Position numbers and translations under genes: made by a program. Of a DNA stretch of 23,628 nt, positions 7,580 to 15,079 are shown one piece after another (the stretch's first letter is position 1; the number at the start of each line of letters is the position of its first letter). The DNA is taken from the NCBI GenBank assembly GCA_050742455.1, contig JBOGIG010000155.1, forward strand, positions 1-23,628. The letters are read 5' to 3'. The notes under the pieces are model-generated. The model made no database searches. It was given only the letters and a program-made list of their open reading frames with translations, and had not been told where the DNA came from. The stretch comes from JBOGIG01 sp050742455 (GTDB lineage Bacteria; Actinomycetota; Acidimicrobiia; Acidimicrobiales; JBOGIG01).

Positions 7580-8758
7580 TCAGCTCCTGGCCAGGACGCG
7601 GCCCAGGAATTCGAGGTAACGACCGATCAGCACCGGCCATGCAAAATATGACTCGACGTAGTTCCGACCGTTTCGGGCCAGAGTGGCTCTCATTTTCTCG
7701 TTGGCGATCAGCCGATCGATCACCACCTCGAACTCGGCATATCCCCCGAAGGAAAGCCCCCCACCAGAGCGCCGGCAGTGTTCCAGGGTGGCGGCGCACG
7801 CGGCATTGACCACCACCGGCAGTCCGGCGGTCCACGCCTCCATCATCACGATGGAGAACGATTCATAGGGCGACGGTGTCACCAGGGCCGTGGCCCCCTC
7901 GAGAATGTCCCACTTGGCGCTCTCGCTGACCGGACCGGTGAGGATGATGTCGGGATGGGCAATTGGCTGTACTGCCACCGGCCCGACCAGGGCCAGGGCC
8001 AGGGGCCCGGGATGGCGCCGTTTGTAAGCGGCAAAGAACTCGGCCAGCATGGCGCTGCCTTTGAGATCGTCGACCCGACCGACACAGCACAAATAGGGTC
8101 GTTCTCCCAGGCCCAGTATCTCGGCCGCACCCTGGCGGGGCCCGGCGAAGGCCTCGATCCCCAGGCCGAGGACCACCTCGGGACACTGAGCCACCGAAAA
8201 GCGGGACTGGACCAGTCTCTTTTCCTCATAGGTGTGATAGACGAAGCCGTCGCAGGAAGCAAAGACCGGGTCGAAGACCGGCAGGTAGAAGGCGCCCTCG
8301 TCGTGAGCCGCCGGGTGCATGACAGTAGGGCCGGGAACCAGGGGCAAACCTCGAACCGTCGGGTAGTACAGGTAGGGATAAAAGGCCACCACGTCTGCCC
8401 GGGCCCCGGCCGCGGCGTCTACGAGGTCGGGACACACCGGTCCCTGCAGGTCGATCCAGTGGTCGGCTTCGTCCCGGCTGGCCGCCGCGGGGCAAGCCAA
8501 CACCCTGTCCGAGAAGGTCGAAAAGCCCCGATGGCGCCCCAGGGGCGAGTCGAAGCGCTCAATTTCCACACCGTTGAGCGTGGAACGACCGGCGGCATAG
8601 TGGTTGGACCAGGTCAAGGAGTCAAGCGCGGTGGTGGTGAGCACCTCTACCTCCACGTCGGGCACACCGACCAGGCGCTCGGCCAGCATGCGCGCCGCGT
8701 TCTCGGCCCCCCCCACCACTTCGGGACCATAACGGGGCACCACCATGGCCAGCTTCAT
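7580..8758 (-). CDS. GT4-family glycosyltransferase
   Basis: 392 residues with the two Rossmann halves of a GT-B glycosyltransferase. The N-terminal MKLAMVVPRYGPEVVGGAEN has the GGAE motif of family 4. The C-terminal half has CCVGRVDDLKG, and SPYESFSIVMMEAW gives the E-x7-E donor-binding pair (E299/E307). It transfers a sugar from a nucleotide-sugar donor in the cytoplasm, presumably onto the lipid-linked glycan exported by the ABC system encoded upstream. ATG 8758 overlaps the stop of the preceding gene by 4 bp (ATGA), which points to translational coupling. It differs in sequence from the two tandem GT genes before it. Donor and acceptor sugars cannot be inferred. Confidence 0.9.
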   Translation of the reverse strand: MKLAMVVPRYGPEVVGGAENAARMLAERLVGVPDVEVEVLTTTALDSLTWSNHYAAGRSTLNGVEIERFDSPLGRHRGFSTFSDRVLACPAAASRDEADHWIDLQGPVCPDLVDAAAGARADVVAFYPYLYYPTVRGLPLVPGPTVMHPAAHDEGAFYLPVFDPVFASCDGFVYHTYEEKRLVQSRFSVAQCPEVVLGLGIEAFAGPRQGAAEILGLGERPYLCCVGRVDDLKGSAMLAEFFAAYKRRHPGPLALALVGPVAVQPIAHPDIILTGPVSESAKWDILEGATALVTPSPYESFSIVMMEAWTAGLPVVVNAACAATLEHCRRSGGGLSFGGYAEFEVVIDRLIANEKMRATLARNGRNYVESYFAWPVLIGRYLEFLGRVLARS

Positions 8759-9846
8759 CCCGCTCGGTCCATGATCGGGGCCAGGGCCTGGGTCATGAGC
8801 GACCGGGTTCGAGCCAGATCGAAGTGCTCCAAGCGCCTGTGGCCGGCCGCCACCAGCCGCGCCGATAGTTCCTGGTCGTTCACCACCCGGCTAACGGCCG
8901 CGGCCAGGCTGAGCGGCGACTTGGGCCCGCCCACGACCACGGCGGCATCGCCGAGGGTCTCGGGAACGGCGGCTGCGCCGTGGGCCACAATGGGAACATC
9001 GTGGGCCATGGCCTCCAGCAACGGGACGCAGAATCCCTCGTGCTCGGAGGCGCTCACCAACACATCGGCCGAGGCGTAGTGCGCCCCCAACTCACCGGCA
9101 TCGATGCCGCCGGTAAAGATCACACAGTCCCGGAGCCCAAGCTCGTCCACCAAGGCGTCCAAGGCCCATGAGTAGCTCGGGGCGGATGGCCGTCCCACCA
9201 AGTAGAGCCGGGCCAAGGGATCGTACAAACGCCGGTAGACGAACAAAGCCTTGATCAGGTCATGCTGGGCCTTGTTGGGGGCAATGCGCCCAACGAACAG
9301 CCAATTGGCCCCTCCCCGGGCTTTGTCACCCTGCAGCTTCTCCAGCTTGTCCTGGTCCACCGAGGCCGAGAAAGCCCCGGTATCTATCAGGATGGGGACC
9401 ACAGTCGTTGATCGGTAGCCCTGCCCCACAAGTTCGTCCCCGTTATAGGTCGAGTCGGCCACGGCCAGGGTGCACCTTTCGGCCAGCCGGACCACCTGGG
9501 ACTGCCCCCAGGCCTGGTGGGAAGCCGTAGCGGGGTCCCACGGGCGGAAGAAGTGCGCCGGGGTGACGTTGTGGTAGTTCATGACCATGACCTCGGGGCG
9601 GGCGTATAGGTAGTCGGCCACCTCCGACGCCGTGGCCATCTGGTAGATGAGGACATCGCCGGTCCGGTTCCGTCTCGAGTACTGATCGAAATGGAGCGCC
9701 TCGGATTCAAGCCCCTGGCCGATGAGCTCGGTGTAGATATCCGACTCGAGACCCATTTCGCGTAAAAGGCGGCGGACTTGGAGGGTGTGGCCTCCGGTGG
9801 CATCGCCCGGCAGCAGGGCCGGGACGAATTGGTGAACGCCTGCCAT
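8755..9846 (-). CDS. GT4-like glycosyltransferase, tandem paralogue B
   Basis: 363 residues from ATG 9846. The N-terminal half has HQFVPALLPGDATGGHTLQ and NYHNVTPAHFF. The C-terminal half has NWLFVGRIAPNKAQHDLIKA and the strongly conserved SADVLVSASEHEGFCVPLLE with the E-x7-E pair E270/E278, typical of GT-B retaining transferases. It aligns along its whole length with the next upstream gene (9850-10995), so the two arose by tandem duplication. Only 3 nt separate the two genes (TAG-GCC-ATG). The likely role is a sugar addition step in the same cytoplasmic glycan assembly. Confidence 0.9.
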   Translation of the reverse strand: MAGVHQFVPALLPGDATGGHTLQVRRLLREMGLESDIYTELIGQGLESEALHFDQYSRRNRTGDVLIYQMATASEVADYLYARPEVMVMNYHNVTPAHFFRPWDPATASHQAWGQSQVVRLAERCTLAVADSTYNGDELVGQGYRSTTVVPILIDTGAFSASVDQDKLEKLQGDKARGGANWLFVGRIAPNKAQHDLIKALFVYRRLYDPLARLYLVGRPSAPSYSWALDALVDELGLRDCVIFTGGIDAGELGAHYASADVLVSASEHEGFCVPLLEAMAHDVPIVAHGAAAVPETLGDAAVVVGGPKSPLSLAAAVSRVVNDQELSARLVAAGHRRLEHFDLARTRSLMTQALAPIMDRAG

Positions 9847-9849
9847 GGC

Positions 9850-10995
9850 CTAGGCGGCGCCCTTGTCCCGGGGCACCGACTCTATGGCCGACTCGATGGC
9901 GCCGACCATGATGGACCGCGTCCGCTCCGGGGCAAAATGCTCCACTCGTTGGTGCCCGGCCCTCACCACCCGAGAACGCAGATCGGCGTCGCAGGCCAGG
10001 CGATGGGCTGCCGCGGCCAGGGCCAGGGGCGACTTGTCCGTCACCAGGATCCCGGCCGAGGCAACAGTCTCGGGGACGGCTCCGGCGGCGTAGGCCAGAA
10101 CAGGAAGGCCATGGGCCATGGCTTCGAGCAAAGGAACGCAGAACCCCTCGTGCTCGGAGGCACTCACCAGCACGTCGGCCGAGGCAAAGTAGGAACCCAG
10201 CTCGTCCTCGGTGACGCTACCGGCGAAGTCCACGGCGTCGGCCAGGCCGAGGGCGGCGGCAAAGCCGACCAGCGCGCGCTGGTAGCTCTCCGAGATCATC
10301 CCCCCCACCAGGTGCAAACGGGCCCGGGGATCGTAGAGCGTGCGGTAGGCGGCCAGGGCCTTGATCAAGTCGTGCTGGGCCTTGTGCGGCGACAGGCGAC
10401 CAACGAAGAGCCAGTCGGATCCGCCGGTGGCCTTGGCTTGGGCCAGGCGAGCCAGACGGTCGGCATCGACACCGGTGACAAACGAGTCCAGGTCCAACAA
10501 CAAGGGTGCGACCGCGGTCCGGCGGTAGCCGGCCTGGATCAGCTCCAGCTCGTTGAATCGGGAAACGGCGATTGCCGCCCGGGCCACACCCGACAGCTTG
10601 GCCAATTGGTGGCGACCCTGGTTCACCCCGTGGCACACGGCCGGCTCCCAGTCCTCCAACAGTGATGCTGGGGTGATGTTGTGGTAGTTGATCAACACGG
10701 GCTCGGGGCGATCGAGGAGGAGGTCGGCGATGACGCTGCCGATCGAGCACTGGTACAACAGCCAGGTAGATGGGGAGTCCCCACTCCGGCTCCCACGGCG
10801 GGCCCGCCTGGGGGCCCAGTCGAAAGAGTCAATCGACTTGGCCCGGTCGGCCAGTTCGGGCGGAAAGTCGCCGGCATAGATCTCGGACTCGAATCCCATG
10901 TGGCGCAACAGATCCTGGGTGGCCAGGGTGTGCGAGCCGATCGCATCCCTGGTGGCCAGGGAAGGGATCAGCTGGTGTATCGCCTTGGGTCTCAA
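9850..10995 (-). CDS. GT4-like glycosyltransferase, tandem paralogue A
   Basis: 381 residues. The start is TTG 10995, whose last two bases are shared with the TGA stop of the preceding methyltransferase-like gene, so coupled translation is likely. No ATG occurs before residue 33, and the start aligns well with the start of paralogue B. Motifs are HQLIPSLATRDAIGSHTL, NYHNITPASLLEDWEP, DWLFVGRLSPHKAQHDLIKA and SADVLVSASEHEGFCVPLLE (E283/E291). Relative to paralogue B it carries an insertion around residues 60-75 (Arg/Ser-rich). Its substrate probably differs from that of paralogue B, because two identical activities in one operon would be redundant, but this is inference. Confidence 0.9.
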   Translation of the reverse strand: MRPKAIHQLIPSLATRDAIGSHTLATQDLLRHMGFESEIYAGDFPPELADRAKSIDSFDWAPRRARRGSRSGDSPSTWLLYQCSIGSVIADLLLDRPEPVLINYHNITPASLLEDWEPAVCHGVNQGRHQLAKLSGVARAAIAVSRFNELELIQAGYRRTAVAPLLLDLDSFVTGVDADRLARLAQAKATGGSDWLFVGRLSPHKAQHDLIKALAAYRTLYDPRARLHLVGGMISESYQRALVGFAAALGLADAVDFAGSVTEDELGSYFASADVLVSASEHEGFCVPLLEAMAHGLPVLAYAAGAVPETVASAGILVTDKSPLALAAAAHRLACDADLRSRVVRAGHQRVEHFAPERTRSIMVGAIESAIESVPRDKGAA

Positions 10996-12083
10996 CCGCC
11001 GAGGGTGGCCACGACGGCAAAGCTGGTGGGGCCGAACAGCATCTCGTCGATCCGGGCCACGTTGGCGTTGAGGGCCAGGGCCATGTCGTCGGTCCCCTCG
11101 ACCACCGCCAGGGGTCGTGCGCCCTTGGACTCGACCCTGACCTGTTCGAATCCGGCCGCCTCCAGGAGGTGAGCCCAGGTCGCCCCGTGCAGCGGATGGC
11201 CCGGGGCCAGGTCGGCTCCCACCTCACCCACCATTTGGGACCAGGCCCGGGGACAGGTGCCCACCAGGACGAATCGACCCCCCCGAGCCAGCTTGGTCCG
11301 CGCCAGGGTCACCAGGCGACGCTGGGCCCCCAGAGGCATGCGATCGGGGAACCCCGAAAGGATGAGCCCCGAGAGGCCGGCGTCGGCCACGGCGCCGATA
11401 TGGTCGAAGGGCTCCTCCAGGCGGACATCGAGCCCGGCCCGGGCCGGTGCGTCCAAGAGACGGGCCCGGGAATCCACCCCATAGGCGTCCACGGCGGCGC
11501 CTTGGAGACGGGCCAGGATTCCACCCTCGCCACACTCGGCGTGCAGCACTCGCCCTGATGTTCCCCCCATGTAATCCACGACGAAGTCGTCCCATTCGGA
11601 CAGGTCACTCGCCACGACCGCCTCGTCGGGATCCTCGAGGGCGGGGGCCCGCCGGCCCGCCACCTCCAGTTCAAGCTCGGTGACCCTTTCGTCCATCAGG
11701 TGCAGGACTCGCATGGTCGCTGACGTGAAATGAACCAGCTGTTGCACCAGGTAGTTGAGATACCAGGCCATCAGCCGGCGCAGCGTCCGCTTCAGTTGCG
11801 AGACCCCTGGCTTTTCCGAGGCGGTCGGCACCTCGATGTCGATGTAAGCCGACCGATCCGCTTTCTTCAGGGCCTCGGCAAAGTGTCCGTCGGTGTCGCC
11901 AACCGGGGTGAACCGGGCAAAGATACGATCCAGGCGCCTCTCCTCGCTCGGGGGAAAGTCCCCAGCGGCACGGCGCTTGCGCACCTCGGCCTGGATCTGG
12001 TCCATGACCTCGGTCAGGTAGGGATCGACGGCGACATCGACCGGCGGGCTCGCCTCCGGACTGGCGGGGTGGCCGGTGCTCAC
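10992..12083 (-). CDS. Methyltransferase-like protein of the glycan locus
   Basis: 363 residues from GTG 12083, overlapping the ATPase stop by 4 bp (GTGA). Residues about 20-145 are charged and helical with an amphipathic stretch (LRRLMAWYLNYLVQQLVHF) that could contact membrane or partner. Residues 175-320 look like a class I SAM methyltransferase: VLHAECGEGGILARL (motif I, degenerate), YGVDSR (acidic end of strand 2), GLILSGFPDRMPL, then LARGGRFVLVG. Its position between Wzt and the glycosyltransferases recalls the chain-capping methyltransferases of ABC-exported O-antigens such as WbdD, but no kinase domain is visible. The motif I change leaves real activity uncertain. Confidence 0.72.
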   Translation of the reverse strand: MSTGHPASPEASPPVDVAVDPYLTEVMDQIQAEVRKRRAAGDFPPSEERRLDRIFARFTPVGDTDGHFAEALKKADRSAYIDIEVPTASEKPGVSQLKRTLRRLMAWYLNYLVQQLVHFTSATMRVLHLMDERVTELELEVAGRRAPALEDPDEAVVASDLSEWDDFVVDYMGGTSGRVLHAECGEGGILARLQGAAVDAYGVDSRARLLDAPARAGLDVRLEEPFDHIGAVADAGLSGLILSGFPDRMPLGAQRRLVTLARTKLARGGRFVLVGTCPRAWSQMVGEVGADLAPGHPLHGATWAHLLEAAGFEQVRVESKGARPLAVVEGTDDMALALNANVARIDEMLFGPTSFAVVATLGG

Positions 12084-13381
12084 ATCGCCACCTCGGCCTT
12101 CATGTTGAGCACCACATTGCCCAAGGCACGGCCCGGGTTCATGACCTCGAAGCGGTCCTCCTGCTCCCTCCAGGCATAGACCGTGCCACCGTCGTGGCTG
12201 GCTATGCCGAAGGTGAGGTCATAGGCGCCATCGCTGAGGGGGACAGAATCACAACGGAAGATGATGCGCCCGGCGCCCCGCAGCTCCCCGACGGTGATTC
12301 CCAGATCCTCGGTGGTGCAACCGAACACCAGCTCCCCCTTGGGGTCGTGGATGGTGAGGGAGACATTGACGTCGCTGACGGTGCGGACTGCCTCATAAGC
12401 CAAAGTCACAGCCAGCTCCTCACCTGGCAGCATGTAGTGCCGATCACCCCCACTCATCGGGTACTCGACCGCCACCGACGTGATCCGCACCGAGGTGTTG
12501 ACCCTTTCAACTCGATCGGGGGCCTCGGCGCCGTTGCCCGTCGGGGGAGACGCCAGGACGGGGATGGCTTCGCGCGCCCCGGAGTCAGAGCCGGCCGCAC
12601 TCTCTGGTTGTGCTTCGGTGACCGGGCTCTGGCCGGACCCGGCATCGGCGCTGCCCATCAAGTACTCCCGGAAAGCCCGGATGGCTTCCCCGGCGCTGCC
12701 CTGGGCCACGATGCGGCCGTGGTCGAAGACGAAGCCCCGATCGCAGATCTGGCGCACCAGATCGGTCGAGTGGGACACGAAGATGATGGTCCGCCCCTCG
12801 GCCTGGAACCGCTTTATGCGATCCAGGCACTTGCGCTGGAAGTTCTCGTCCCCAACGGCCAGAACCTCGTCAACCAGCAAAACCTCGGGCTCCATGTTGA
12901 CGGCCACGGCAAACCCGAGGCGGGTGTACATGCCCGACGAGTAGTACTTGACCTGGTTGTCGATGAACTGCTCCAGCTCGGCAAAGGCCACGATGTCGTC
13001 AAAGCGGCGCTCGATCTCCTTCTTGCCCATGCCGAGAAGCGAAGCGTTGAGGAAGATGTTGTCCCGTCCTGACAGCTCGGGGTGGAACCCGGCCCCCAAT
13101 TCGAGCATTGCGGCCAGCTTGCCGCGCACCAGGATCTGTCCGCTGGTCGGTTGCAGGATGGCGGCGATGCACTTGAGCAGGGTCGACTTGCCCGAGCCGT
13201 TGTGTCCCAACAGTCCCACCGTCTCGCCTTGGCTGATCTCCATCTGGATGTCGCGCAAGGCCCAGAACTCGTCGAAGGGGACCTTGCCAAAATGTATGGC
13301 CCTCTCCTTGAGCGACGTGTACTTCTCGTGGTATAGCCGGAACCGCTTCGATACGGCGTCGACCTCGACGGCTACCGCCAC
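12080..13381 (-). CDS. wzt: ABC transporter ATPase for polysaccharide export (Wzt type)
   Basis: 433 residues. I place the start at GTG 13381 (MAVAVEVDAV), preceded by GGCGAGGAG. The frame stays open to 14044, but that part overlaps the permease gene antiparallel to no known motif and is an artefact. The nucleotide-binding domain has Walker A GHNGSGKST (K65), ABC signature YSSGM (147-151), Walker B LLVDE (D171/E172) and the H-loop VSH (H204), with the TagH/Wzt-like SLKERAIH..FWAL N-terminal stretch. After an acidic Ser/Ala-rich linker (about 243-290), residues 295-433 form a beta-rich domain like the carbohydrate-binding C-terminal domain of Wzt (VSLTIHDPKGELVFG). In O-antigen exporters of this kind that domain recognises the finished chain end. 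It works with the permease 17 bp upstream. Confidence 0.92.
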   Translation of the reverse strand: MAVAVEVDAVSKRFRLYHEKYTSLKERAIHFGKVPFDEFWALRDIQMEISQGETVGLLGHNGSGKSTLLKCIAAILQPTSGQILVRGKLAAMLELGAGFHPELSGRDNIFLNASLLGMGKKEIERRFDDIVAFAELEQFIDNQVKYYSSGMYTRLGFAVAVNMEPEVLLVDEVLAVGDENFQRKCLDRIKRFQAEGRTIIFVSHSTDLVRQICDRGFVFDHGRIVAQGSAGEAIRAFREYLMGSADAGSGQSPVTEAQPESAAGSDSGAREAIPVLASPPTGNGAEAPDRVERVNTSVRITSVAVEYPMSGGDRHYMLPGEELAVTLAYEAVRTVSDVNVSLTIHDPKGELVFGCTTEDLGITVGELRGAGRIIFRCDSVPLSDGAYDLTFGIASHDGGTVYAWREQEDRFEVMNPGRALGNVVLNMKAEVAM

Positions 13382-13398
13382 ATGGGGCTCCTCGCCAC

Positions 13399-14376
13399 CT
13401 AGAGCTCCTCGGCGAAGTTGCCCTCGAGCCGACCGAACACGACCAGGGCCCCGATGAACAGGGCGGCCGAGACGACCAGCACTATCAGGAGAAGGCTCAG
13501 GTACCACAAGGGTCCGTTGGTCGGTAGCAGGTGGATGATCCCCCCGCCTGGCTTGGGCGAGTTCACGTCCCCGTATAGGGCCCGCTGGAAGACCAAGACG
13601 ATGCAGGTCACCGGGTTGAGCAGGTACAGCCAGGCCAGATGGTCCTTGCTCAGGCGATCGGCAATCTGGCGGTAGGGATAGACGATGGGTGTGGCCCAGA
13701 ACCACAGCACCATGAACAGCTCCAACAGGTGTTGGACATCTCGCAGATACACATTGACGGCGGACAGGAACACCCCCAGAGCGGCGGCCAGGACCAGGAG
13801 GGCCAGCATGGCGGGGATGATCAGCCACAGATAGCTCAGGACCGGTATGAACCGGAACACGCCCAAGGCGATGATGAGGACGACAGCCTGGAAGAAAAAG
13901 AAGACGAGCGAGGCCCCGACAGAGGCCAGTGCCAGGATCTCGCGGGGAAAGGCCACCTTCTTGACGATGGAGCTGTTCCCCACCACGGCGGTGGCGGCAT
14001 TGGGGACGGCGGTGGAAAACAAGTTCCACACAACCAGGCCGCACAGTAGGTAGATGGCAAAGTTCTTGATGCCGTTCTTGAGCACCACCTGAAAAACGAA
14101 GTAGTAAACACCGAGATACATCGCCGGGTTGAGCATCGACCAGGCGAAGCCCAGCACCGAGTTCTTGTACTTGACCTTCAGTTCCTTGTGAATCAGCCCG
14201 ACCAGGGTCTCGCGGAAGTTCCAGATCTCTACAAGGCGGGTACTCACGCTGACCCGCGGCGCGACCACCTTCAAGGAATCTGATCGTGGTCGGACCTCAA
14301 CCGGTGTCTCCCCGGGATCGGGGCTGTCCGCCTCCGGTCTGGCCGGCGCCGGGACCGGGTCGGACTGACTCAGCAT
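13399..14376 (-). CDS. wzm: ABC-2 type polysaccharide export permease (Wzm type)
   Basis: 325 residues from ATG 14376, with AGGAA upstream and only 10 nt after the clpP stop. A soluble Pro/Glu-rich head of about 60 residues precedes the ABC-2 permease. The family signature is WNFRETLVGLIHKELKVKYK, followed by SVLGFAWSMLNPAMYLGVYYFVF and about six membrane spans. The conserved WFWATPIVYP and LLNPVTCIV motifs are present. Together with the ATPase it should flip an undecaprenyl- or other lipid-linked polysaccharide across the inner membrane. An O-antigen/teichoic-acid type exporter is the best call; the polymer is unknown. Confidence 0.92.
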   Translation of the reverse strand: MLSQSDPVPAPARPEADSPDPGETPVEVRPRSDSLKVVAPRVSVSTRLVEIWNFRETLVGLIHKELKVKYKNSVLGFAWSMLNPAMYLGVYYFVFQVVLKNGIKNFAIYLLCGLVVWNLFSTAVPNAATAVVGNSSIVKKVAFPREILALASVGASLVFFFFQAVVLIIALGVFRFIPVLSYLWLIIPAMLALLVLAAALGVFLSAVNVYLRDVQHLLELFMVLWFWATPIVYPYRQIADRLSKDHLAWLYLLNPVTCIVLVFQRALYGDVNSPKPGGGIIHLLPTNGPLWYLSLLLIVLVVSAALFIGALVVFGRLEGNFAEEL

Positions 14377-14386
14377 TTCAAAGTTC

Positions 14387-15013
14387 CTAGGTGGCGATGT
14401 CGGCGGTCAGGGAGCGCTCGATGACCTGGTCAATGAACCCGTACTCTTTGGCCTCCTCGGCCGTGAACCACCGGTCACGATCCGAGTCGGTCTCGATGCG
14501 CTCAAGGGGCTGGCCCGTGTGGAAGGCGATTCGCTCTGCCATCATGCGCTTGAGGTAGACAATCTGCTCGGCCTGGATGGCGATATCGGCGGCCTGGCCC
14601 TGCATCTGTCCCGAAGGCTGGTGCATCAGGATCCGAGAATGGGGCAGGGCGTAGCGCTTGCCCGGAGTGCCCGAACACAAGAGAAATTGACCCATGGAGG
14701 CGGCCAGCCCCACGCATATGGTGGCCACGTCACAGCGCACATACTGCATGGTGTCGTAGATGGCCAGCCCGTCGGTGACCGATCCACCTGGGGAGTTGAT
14801 GTACAGGGCTATGTCGCGCTCGGCATCGGCTGCTTCGAGCAACAGGAGCTGGGCACAAACCAGGTTGGCCGAGTTCTGGTCGACCTGAGAGCCCAGAAAG
14901 ACGATGCGTTCCTTCAACAACTGTTCGTAGACGTCGCCCGCCCGCTCCGTGGAGTGCATTCGGGAGGACGGGAGAGACAACTGGTTGTGGGGGGTGGGGA
15001 TAGCCGGAGCCAT
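14387..15013 (-). CDS. clpP: ATP-dependent Clp protease proteolytic subunit
   Basis: 208 residues. The ClpP family signature is complete: YINSPGGSVTDGLAIYD, GLAASMGQFLL with the nucleophile S106, ILMHQPSG with H131, and D180 in SDRDRWF completing the triad. It forms the barrel protease that works with ClpX or ClpC ATPases in the cytoplasm. The first about 20 residues are probably an N-terminal propeptide or loop; M19 is an alternative start. ATG 15013 is preceded by TAATCT exactly 6 nt upstream, so a leaderless mRNA is plausible. Neither clpX nor a second clpP is adjacent, unlike the usual actinobacterial clpP1-clpP2 pair. Instead the polysaccharide permease follows after 10 nt, so clpP may be the first gene of the glycan operon. 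Confidence 0.95.
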   Translation of the reverse strand: MAPAIPTPHNQLSLPSSRMHSTERAGDVYEQLLKERIVFLGSQVDQNSANLVCAQLLLLEAADAERDIALYINSPGGSVTDGLAIYDTMQYVRCDVATICVGLAASMGQFLLCSGTPGKRYALPHSRILMHQPSGQMQGQAADIAIQAEQIVYLKRMMAERIAFHTGQPLERIETDSDRDRWFTAEEAKEYGFIDQVIERSLTADIAT

Positions 15014-15079
15014 CCCGACAGATTAGTCGTCCCGGTCGGGACACCCGAACCATCCGGCCCGAAACGCTATCTTCATGTC
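15014..15079. promoter_or_regulatory. Divergent clpP/bioB promoter region, probably leaderless both ways
   Basis: Only 66 bp separate the two start codons. On the minus strand TAATCT (15025-15020) ends 6 nt before the clpP ATG. On the plus strand TATCTT (15068-15073) ends 6 nt before the bioB GTG. Both fit the TANNNT -10 hexamer with transcription starting at the first codon base. Neither gene has a convincing ribosome site. An inverted repeat GTCCCG-GT-CGGGAC (15029-15042) lies between them and could be an operator. No clear -35 boxes are seen. Confidence 0.5.

Noticed and set aside
7778..9079. 433-aa plus-strand open frame
   Set aside because: It is antisense to two clear glycosyltransferase genes and has the His/Gly-rich composition typical of shadow frames in high-GC DNA.
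9778..10665. 295-aa plus-strand open frame
   Set aside because: Antisense across the two tandem glycosyltransferase paralogues; no domain signature.
12194..13072. 292-aa plus-strand open frame
   Set aside because: Antisense to the Wzt-type ATPase, whose Walker and signature motifs are unambiguous.
13382..14044. Upstream extension of the ATPase frame to give a 654-aa protein
   Set aside because: The extension lies in a different frame over the permease gene on the same strand and is Arg/Pro/Gly-rich; GTG 13381 with a ribosome site gives a normal Wzt N-terminus.
14519..15079. Upstream extension of the bioB frame to 520 aa
   Set aside because: It is antisense to clpP and has no BioB-like sequence; the family length fits GTG 15080.
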